This document shows, piece by piece, positions 58,629 to 64,000 of a stretch of DNA of 64,000 nucleotides. This stretch comes from JACPYF01 sp947085525. GTDB taxonomy: Bacteria; Patescibacteriota; Saccharimonadia; Saccharimonadales; Saccharimonadaceae. The notes beneath the pieces are model-generated. The model saw only the letters and a program-made list of their open reading frames with translations. It did no database searches and was not told the origin of the DNA. The stretch covers positions 51,071 to 115,070 of the forward strand of contig CAMTWU010000002.1 in assembly GCA_947085525.1 (NCBI GenBank), read 5' to 3'. Position numbers and translations under genes: made by a program. The stretch's first letter is position 1, and every line of letters begins with the position of its first letter.

Positions 58629-58980
58629 CTCGAGCGACAACTTGTCGTGGCGTGAAATCGGCTTTGACAATATAGCCACTGATACCCAGCGCTCTCAGAT
58701 TCTTTGGTGATTCTTCTTCACCGAGGTTAGTCAGGACAATTACAGGGATATCTTTGCCCCATTTTTCAGCACGTATCTTGGTCAGTGCAGTCACGCCGTC
58801 CATTTCAGGCATGTGCATATCGAGCAAAATAATATCTGGTTTCATATGCTGCACCAAGGCAACACCATCCCTACCATTTTCAGCAACTTCAACTTCAAAA
58901 CCTTCGCCCTCAAATTTCATGCGATACATCTGACGAATCACACCGTCATCTTCTATAATTGCAATTTTAGTCGCACCCAT
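58606..58980 (-). CDS. Single-domain response regulator (CheY-like)
   Basis: 124 aa. IAIIEDDGVIRQMYRMKFEG, phospho-acceptor Asp54 in ILLDMHMPEMDG, Thr84, Lys106 in YIVKAD. No output domain, so it works through protein contact. No histidine kinase nearby. TATACT 9 nt before the ATG. Confidence 0.93.
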   Translation of the reverse strand: MGATKIAIIEDDGVIRQMYRMKFEGEGFEVEVAENGRDGVALVQHMKPDIILLDMHMPEMDGVTALTKIRAEKWGKDIPVIVLTNLGEEESPKNLRALGISGYIVKADFTPRQVVARVKDALSE

Positions 58981-59071
58981 AATGCCTATAGTATATAGGA
59001 TTTTTGAAAAATGTACGACTCACAAAACGTACTAGTCGAGTCATACGAACAACTGCTATACTGCTTATGAT

Positions 59072-60001
59072 ATGATCTCTTATTTTTACAAAGACATTCG
59101 TTCTAAGGATTTGCTGACTTTAGAAAAACACCGAGCAGGTGCATGGGTTAGTGTCGAGCACCCAAGTTCAGATGAGCTCGATTTTCTGGTGGACAAATTC
59201 CATCTGGATGCTGGTCATTTGAGCGATGCCCTAGACGTCGAAGAGATGCCGCGTATCGAGCGTGAAGGGGAAACGCTATATGTGTTCCTGCGCTATGCAT
59301 ACGCCGAAGACAATTTAGAACTTTCAACATCGCCACTGCTTATTATTCTCAGCCCCAAAGCCATCATCACTATATCGATGCACTCGACACCGCGCCTGCA
59401 ACAGTTTACTGGTGGCAAAATCGATTTCTCAACAACACAAAAGAACAAATTATTCTTGTTACTACTAGGTCAGATCGTCGATCAATACAATGTCTATATC
59501 AATAACATCGGCAAACGAATCAAAGGCATACGAACTCGACTTCGTACACACGAAGTCGTCAACCAAGATTTCATTGACTTTGTGACGATCGAAGATGAGC
59601 TCAACGATTTCCTCTCGGGTTTGCAACCTATGTCAGCTATGTTACATCGTCTGCTGGTAGGTAAACATATTGCTTTGTACGAACAGGACGAGGATATAGT
59701 AGAAGACCTCACGCTCGCAGCCGAACAATCTATTGAAGCCTGCCGTAGCTATATCAAATCAATTGGTAGTATCCGTGACTCGCACGCAACCATTGCCAGT
59801 AACAACTTGAACCGCTCTATGAAGATTTTGACCGCTGCAACAGTGATGATTACGTTGCCAAACGTGCTTTTTGGTATGTATGGAATGAATGTGCCATTGC
59901 CGTATCAAGATGAAATGTGGGTGTATTTCTTTATCATAGCTATCTCTATTTTGATACCAATCGCTATCTATACACTGGGGCGAAAGAGCAGAATCTTTTA
60001 A
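59072..60001 (+). CDS. corA: CorA-like Mg2+/Co2+ transporter
   Basis: 309 aa. Soluble N-terminal alpha/beta domain, long stalk helix, two C-terminal helices with GMYGMNVP containing the GMN selectivity motif. Pentameric channel-type. TATACT 9 nt before the ATG. Confidence 0.95.
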   Translation: MISYFYKDIRSKDLLTLEKHRAGAWVSVEHPSSDELDFLVDKFHLDAGHLSDALDVEEMPRIEREGETLYVFLRYAYAEDNLELSTSPLLIILSPKAIITISMHSTPRLQQFTGGKIDFSTTQKNKLFLLLLGQIVDQYNVYINNIGKRIKGIRTRLRTHEVVNQDFIDFVTIEDELNDFLSGLQPMSAMLHRLLVGKHIALYEQDEDIVEDLTLAAEQSIEACRSYIKSIGSIRDSHATIASNNLNRSMKILTAATVMITLPNVLFGMYGMNVPLPYQDEMWVYFFIIAISILIPIAIYTLGRKSRIF

Positions 60002-60143
60002 ATAGTGTAAAAAATACATTTGACTCGCTCTTCAAATTTGTGTTAGTCTTAAATCTGCGTTTCGCGCCAAACTTACATAAGACCCAGGTGCAACTTGGTC
60101 GAATATGGCGGAAACGAGCTATAACACGAGGAGCTTTACCCTG

Positions 60144-60236
60144 ATGGCTATTGACATCAATAAAGTACCGAGTCGCGCAAAGAAGATCCAAGTGGTCGTC
60201 GAGCCGGCAAAGTGGCAAATGTATATTGCACACTAA
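60144..60236 (+). CDS. Small basic 30-aa protein with structured leader
   Basis: MAIDINKVPSRAKKIQVVVE followed by PAKWQMYIAH. GAGGAG (60128-60133) is 10 nt before the ATG; an in-frame ATG at 60105 would give 43 aa. The unit has TTGACT/TAGTCT at about 60021-60050, a hairpin leader and a terminator right after the stop, so a transcript of about 220 nt is defined. Alternatively the RNA itself is the product. No family known to me. Confidence 0.5.
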   Translation: MAIDINKVPSRAKKIQVVVEPAKWQMYIAH

Positions 60237-60241
60237 AGAAG

Positions 60242-60273
60242 AAACCCGCGCAGTTAGACTGAGCGGGTTTTTT
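60242..60273. terminator. Bidirectional terminator
   Basis: AAACCCGC / GCGGGTTT (60242-60249 with 60263-60270) followed by Ts; serves the small gene and the opposite-strand fragment. Confidence 0.9.
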
Positions 60274-60282
60274 GATATTTTT

Positions 60283-60405
60283 TTATTTGATTGTGTGCAT
60301 ATTCGGGTACAAGCTACTGCAGCCAGGGCATTGGAAATCTCCATATTCAATCAGAACCACTTTCTTGGTAATTTCCCCAAATATAATCCAACGAGTTTTA
60401 TCCAC
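60283..60405 (-). pseudogene. Truncated DsbA-like thioredoxin fragment
   Basis: 40 codons on the minus strand encode IIFGEITKKVVLIEYGDFQC with CPGC, the active-site start of DsbA-type (Thioredoxin_4) oxidoreductases, then MHTIK and stop. Only the first strand, CxxC and part of the helix remain; full proteins are about 200 aa. An AAGGAGG lies directly before the GTG, suggesting the original start region. Remnant of a disulfide-bond enzyme. Confidence 0.6.
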
Positions 60406-60460
60406 ATTCCTCCTTGAAGCTCCTATCATCATACTACTAAAATGAGCTATACTATATTCA

Positions 60461-61486
60461 ATGAACGCAGAGTTAGTAACTTTTTTATTAATTGAAGGAA
60501 TACTATTTATTTTGCTCGTTATGATTCGTGCTATTGATCTACAGCCCACAGAATTAACGAGCTATGAGCTAAAGCGCCGCGCAAAGACTCGGGACGATAC
60601 CGCCAAGCACGACCTGCGCAAAGAAAATGTAATAAATGACATACTAATCCTGCGTTATATAAAGGACGCAGCGTTAGTCATCATCATGACGCTATACACA
60701 GCTAGCGTTCTGGGTTGGCTCGGTGGCGGTTTGCTGGTACTCGCGCTATTATTACTAGCCAATATCGTGGCTGGTTGGAGTTTTGTCATAGACATAGTCC
60801 AGAAATTATATGCTCGTGTAGAATTGAGAGCACTCACAGTTATAGAAAAAATCCACCCAGTGATTCGCATATTGCGACTACCAACATTTCAGCCCGTGAA
60901 TGACTTTACGATACATTCCAAACCTGAGCTGCAACATCTGATCAAAAATTCAAATGAGGTGTTGAGTGGTGATGAAAAGGCACTTCTGCTGCACGCATTA
61001 GATTTTCCTGACAAACCAGTCAAATCTATCATGACGCCAAAATCTGTTATCAAGAGCATCGACAAAAAAGAGTTACTAGGACCTCTAGTGCTAGATGATT
61101 TGCACAAAGCAGGCCACAGTCGCCTACCTGTAATTAACCGTGATATTGACCATGTTGTAGGGGTGCTGCATGTCCAAGATTTGCTCACACTCGATACTAA
61201 GCGTTCGGTTACAGTCGAAAAAGCTATGGAAGCAAAAGTGTACTACATTAACCAAGAGCAATCACTTGAATATGCACTGGCGGCTTTTTTACGTACTCGC
61301 CACCATCTGTTTATTGTCATCAACGAATTTCGTGAAACCACGGGTATCCTGAGCCTAGAAGACGTCATCGAAGCCCTGATAGGACGCAAAATTGTTGACG
61401 AATTTGATACGCACGATGACGCACGTGAAGTCGCCCAGAGAAATACCCTCAGGAATAACCAACCAAAAGACAGTGTGGATGTATAA
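60461..61486 (+). CDS. CBS-domain membrane protein, CNNM/CorC-like
   Basis: 341 aa. Three N-terminal helices in a reduced membrane region (up to about 115), then a CBS pair with KSIMTPKSVIKSIDKKEL and MEAKVYYINQEQSLEYALAAF plus RTRHHLFIVINEFRETTGILSLEDVIEALIG (family hallmark, shown in part). Possibly cation transport or its regulation, near corA. TATACT 7 nt before ATG. Acidic C-terminal tail. Confidence 0.85.
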   Translation: MNAELVTFLLIEGILFILLVMIRAIDLQPTELTSYELKRRAKTRDDTAKHDLRKENVINDILILRYIKDAALVIIMTLYTASVLGWLGGGLLVLALLLLANIVAGWSFVIDIVQKLYARVELRALTVIEKIHPVIRILRLPTFQPVNDFTIHSKPELQHLIKNSNEVLSGDEKALLLHALDFPDKPVKSIMTPKSVIKSIDKKELLGPLVLDDLHKAGHSRLPVINRDIDHVVGVLHVQDLLTLDTKRSVTVEKAMEAKVYYINQEQSLEYALAAFLRTRHHLFIVINEFRETTGILSLEDVIEALIGRKIVDEFDTHDDAREVAQRNTLRNNQPKDSVDV

Positions 61487-61494
61487 TAGATAGT

Positions 61495-62016
61495 ATGTCA
61501 AAGAAACTTTCAGTTGTCGTATTTGCGTTGGTCGCAGTCATTGGTTTTAGTAGCACCAGCTTTGCGCAGCCAGCTGATCTCACTTCGGAAAAAAGAGCTG
61601 TAGTAGTACAAACCTGTGTATCAGCTCAAACCGTCATGCAAAAGATCCAACACAACGATGCAGCAACTAGGGTAAATCGCGGTCAGTCATATGAAACAAT
61701 CGTGTCACGACTCATGACACCACTCAATACTCGTTCAACTTCTAATGGATATAATAGCTCAGCAACACTACTAACAGACACAACCAAACGATACCAGCAA
61801 GCTCTAGAATCATTCAAAGACCACTACAAGAGCTATGACAACGCCGTCAGTAGCGCACTAAAAACAAAGTGCAAAGACAAACCCGAGCTTTTCTATGGGT
61901 ACGTCGAGGATGCGCGTCGTGAACGAGAAAACGTAGCAGTAGATGTTACGCTTTTAGGCAATCTGGTGAGCGAGTATCGAGCGAATGTCCTCAAGCTTAG
62001 AAGTGAGGTCCAGTAA
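61495..62016 (+). CDS. Secreted helical protein, 173 aa
   Basis: Signal peptide (MSKKLSVVVFALVAVIGFSS, cleavage after SFA), then a mostly helical mature part with two Cys (QTCVSA; TKCKDK). No family recognised. TATAAT 61482-61487 is 7 nt before the ATG. Stop/start overlap (TAATG) with the next gene. Confidence 0.72.
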   Translation: MSKKLSVVVFALVAVIGFSSTSFAQPADLTSEKRAVVVQTCVSAQTVMQKIQHNDAATRVNRGQSYETIVSRLMTPLNTRSTSNGYNSSATLLTDTTKRYQQALESFKDHYKSYDNAVSSALKTKCKDKPELFYGYVEDARRERENVAVDVTLLGNLVSEYRANVLKLRSEVQ

Positions 62017-62477
62017 TGAAAAGTTTTTCTCAGAAGCGAAAAGACTTAGTGCAAAAAACCAAAAAACTCTTTTTGCGTAAAAAGCCTGACAATTGGTTCA
62101 CTCGTCGGTTTGGTCGGGTTGCTCAACGATACGGCTTGCCATTTGGTATTTTCCTAACAATCCTCAGTGCATTGCTACTCACCGCAATCAGTATGACATT
62201 GTATTTTGTTAGTGGTACAGCCAAGCTTGATTTGTCTCGCCCAGGTTACGAATCAGCACGCACGCAAATCCATCGTACAAATGGTACAGATCAGAACTTT
62301 TCATCAAACGGCGATATAGACAGTGTAGTTATAAAAGATTTTTTGAAAAAATATGATCGTGAGGCAAAAGATCTACAGCAATATGGCTCACTTAACAATC
62401 CTATCCTAGACGACTCACAACTCGGTATCACGACCGACGCACTAGCTCCAAATGATGACGCCTATCCTAGCCCTTAG
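62016..62477 (+). CDS. Single-span membrane protein, 153 aa
   Basis: Basic cytoplasmic N-terminus (about 45 residues), one helix at about 48-72, then an acidic Ser/Asn/Asp-rich extracytoplasmic part ending DDAYPSP. Coupled to the upstream secreted protein by 1-nt overlap; probably a partner complex. Function unknown. Confidence 0.7.
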   Translation: MKSFSQKRKDLVQKTKKLFLRKKPDNWFTRRFGRVAQRYGLPFGIFLTILSALLLTAISMTLYFVSGTAKLDLSRPGYESARTQIHRTNGTDQNFSSNGDIDSVVIKDFLKKYDREAKDLQQYGSLNNPILDDSQLGITTDALAPNDDAYPSP

Positions 62478-62504
62478 GCGAAAGCTGGGGTATCATTAAA
62501 GCGT

Positions 62505-63356
62505 ATGTTTATATATGAACTCAAAGATCAAGCACAGTGGCTATCAACTAATTGGTTGCCAATACTTAGTATCATCATATTAGCAGTTATCGTCGAATAT
62601 ATCGGGGAGCTGCTAATCAAGGCAACAATACGACGAGCAGTCCATGGTCGACACTTTATTCGACCAAACCAGTCACTCGTAGACGTCAAAAAGCGTCAGG
62701 ACACTATCATCAGTGTATCGGTGATCGTCTGGAAGATTGCTATTTTCTTTGGCGCTGGGCTGACAATCTTTACGATCCTATTTCCAGAAGTAAACCTCGT
62801 TCCGTTGCTCGCAAGCGCCAGCGTACTAGGTGCAATAATCGGCTTTGGTGCTCAGTCAATCATTCGTGATTTTATTTCTGGCGCCTTTATCATTATCGAA
62901 AACCAATTTCGCGTTGGTGATGATGTAGAAGTAGACGGGGCAGTAGGTAGGGTCGAGCATATTACTCTACGCAGCACTGTGATCCGTGATGATGCCGGTA
63001 ATGTCCACTACATATCAAATGGTAGCGTGTTTCATACGATCAACAAGACAATGGGATATTCAAAAGTGTACTTTACGTTGGCCGTCGCGCCCGACACTGA
63101 CGTAGATCTACTAAAAGATATTGTTAAAACAGTAGGACTGAGTCTTTCAAAAGACTCATTATGGGAAAAGAAAATCCTCGAGCCACCAGTACTATTTAAT
63201 TTAGGTGCATTCAACAACAAAGCTCTACAAGTCCATGTCGCCGGAACCACAAAACCTGGCGATCAATTCACTGTGACAACCGAGTTCAAAAAGCGCTTGC
63301 TGATTGAGCTCAAAAAACACAAAGACATCACACTGTCACAGTACTCAGATAGCTAG
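62505..63356 (+). CDS. MscS-type mechanosensitive channel
   Basis: 283 aa. Three helices; pore region with LVPLLASASVLGAIIGFGAQSII-type Gly/Ala repeat followed by RDFISGAFIIIENQFRVGDD and the beta domain VGRVEHITLRSTVIRD. Osmotic relief valve. TATCAT 8 nt before ATG. Overlaps the convergent gene by 4 nt. Confidence 0.95.
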   Translation: MFIYELKDQAQWLSTNWLPILSIIILAVIVEYIGELLIKATIRRAVHGRHFIRPNQSLVDVKKRQDTIISVSVIVWKIAIFFGAGLTIFTILFPEVNLVPLLASASVLGAIIGFGAQSIIRDFISGAFIIIENQFRVGDDVEVDGAVGRVEHITLRSTVIRDDAGNVHYISNGSVFHTINKTMGYSKVYFTLAVAPDTDVDLLKDIVKTVGLSLSKDSLWEKKILEPPVLFNLGAFNNKALQVHVAGTTKPGDQFTVTTEFKKRLLIELKKHKDITLSQYSDS

Positions 63357-64000
63357 CTTGACGATATAGTGAATTGTTCTCGCGCCCAAGAGTCAATTGA
63401 GCCTGCGCCCATCATGATAACTAACTTTCCATCACTTAGATCTTGCACTATAGCTTGATGCAATGTGTCATTCAGGCTGCTAACAACAACTTTTTCTGAT
63501 GGCAGATCGCTAGTTAATTGTTCAGGCGACAGGATATCCAGATTCGGATCTTCACGACTGAGGTACGTAGGTAGCCAATATATTTTTTGTGCCAACTCAA
63601 AGCAATCACCATATTCTATTTGATGTTGTCGGATGTTTTGATGCGGTTGATACGCAACCACCACGTTATCGGAAAGCTCATGAGCCAGCTGCAAGGTTGC
63701 GGCAATTTCTTCGGGATGATGAGCGTAATCACTGTACAGATTGTCAGCAAGCTTCTCGAATCGTCTACCAGTTCCCGGAAAGCTGCTTAGCAGTTCAGTT
63801 AATTTCTCTCGTGGTTCATCCACTATCTTTTGCGCAGCTGCGACAGCCAGCGCACCGTTGCTACGATTGTGTTCACCGACCAATGTAATGCCGGTTGTGT
63901 CTATCTCTTTCCAAGAGATAGTGGTGTCACTCTGCGAGCGGAATTGTTCAAATGCCTGATCGTAGTCAGCCTGGGTTGGGTACGTGTCATTATGATCATA
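63353..64000 (-). CDS. MurC/Mpl-like UDP-N-acetylmuramate ligase, C-terminal part
   Basis: Frame continues past the right edge: it covers a central-domain end with YDHNDTYPTQADYDQAF and ITLVGEHNRSNGALAVAAAQ and the C-terminal domain with FPGTGRRFEKL, YSDYAHHPEEIAATL. MurC and Mpl share all of these, and the ATP-binding part is outside the window. Wall synthesis with murA and murB. Confidence 0.88.
   Translation of the reverse strand, partial: YDHNDTYPTQADYDQAFEQFRSQSDTTISWKEIDTTGITLVGEHNRSNGALAVAAAQKIVDEPREKLTELLSSFPGTGRRFEKLADNLYSDYAHHPEEIAATLQLAHELSDNVVVAYQPHQNIRQHQIEYGDCFELAQKIYWLPTYLSREDPNLDILSPEQLTSDLPSEKVVVSSLNDTLHQAIVQDLSDGKLVIMMGAGSIDSWAREQFTISSS

Noticed and set aside
60061..60236. 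tmRNA, SRP RNA or RNase P RNA
   Set aside because: Signature sequences of these RNAs (tmRNA tRNA-like ends, SRP GGAAG tetraloop region, RNase P ACAGAA core) were not seen.
1..64000. CRISPR arrays, IS elements, prophage, rRNA genes
   Set aside because: No regularly spaced repeats, transposase or integrase frames, phage structural genes or rRNA-like stretches were found by reading.

Overview
The window looks like a chromosomal segment of a reduced-genome bacterium of the Candidate Phyla Radiation, most likely Ca. Saccharibacteria (TM7) or a close patescibacterial relative. This is inference from gene content: a MurT/GatD pair, a large type IV pilin-like gene set, a membrane-anchored Clp-type AAA+ protein, many single-domain or shortened proteins and dense packing. 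No rRNA, marker alignment or database search was available. UGA is used as a normal stop (several ATGA stop/start overlaps), so the code is not the UGA=Gly code of Gracilibacteria/SR1. No phage, IS element, rRNA operon or CRISPR array was seen.

Layout. 0-9.5 kb: an edge-truncated gene, PrxQ peroxiredoxin, a TM2-domain protein, the gatD/murT lipid II amidation pair, a 47-aa membrane protein, a two-gene operon with a membrane-anchored double-AAA+ protein, a secreted Cys-motif protein, tRNA-Arg and tRNA-Gly. 9.5-16.5 kb: a surface polysaccharide locus (GT2, methyltransferase, LPG-synthase-like flippase, GT4, polyprenyl-P sugar transferase, O-antigen ligase-like protein, single-domain LexA-like wHTH). 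16.5-22.7 kb: small accessory enzymes, tRNA-Asn with an abutting GIY-YIG gene, and a PIF1-HRDC helicase. 22.7-29.1 kb: D-Ala-D-Ala carboxypeptidase, MMPL transporter, ExoD, an ABC transporter and a guanylate-kinase-like protein. 29.1-45 kb: heat-shock genes hrcA, grpE, dnaK and dnaJ separated by surface and accessory genes, including a 1097-aa secreted SGNH protein and a KefB-type antiporter. 45-55 kb: tRNA-Lys, ComEC core, YebC, tRNA-His, a degenerate sortase, an HTH-MurA fusion, glyA and a pilin/pseudopilin-murB cluster. 55-64 kb: tRNA-Arg(GCG), another prepilin, tRNA-Lys(CTT), two damaged genes, folD, a receiver protein, CorA, a CBS protein, MscS and a partial MurC/Mpl.

How the genes fit together. 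Cell-wall synthesis is spread over the window (MurA, MurB, MurC/Mpl-like, MurT-GatD, a carboxypeptidase) beside a polysaccharide assembly line and type IV pilin-like proteins plus ComEC, which fits an episymbiont that makes its own wall and may take up DNA. The chaperones form an HrcA/CIRCE regulon: three operators, each with the promoter -35 box inside the CIRCE spacer.

Two patterns run through the window. First, most genes have a TATAAT-like box only about 6-10 nt upstream of the start codon and no Shine-Dalgarno sequence, so most mRNAs are probably leaderless; two divergent gene pairs have start codons only 17 and 23 bp apart. Second, three tRNA genes (Asn, Lys-TTT, Lys-CTT) are preceded by a partial copy of their own 5' half, with either a GIY-YIG endonuclease gene or a short conserved element (variable hairpin, constant 22-nt block) in between. 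This is the best candidate here for an undescribed tRNA-associated element.
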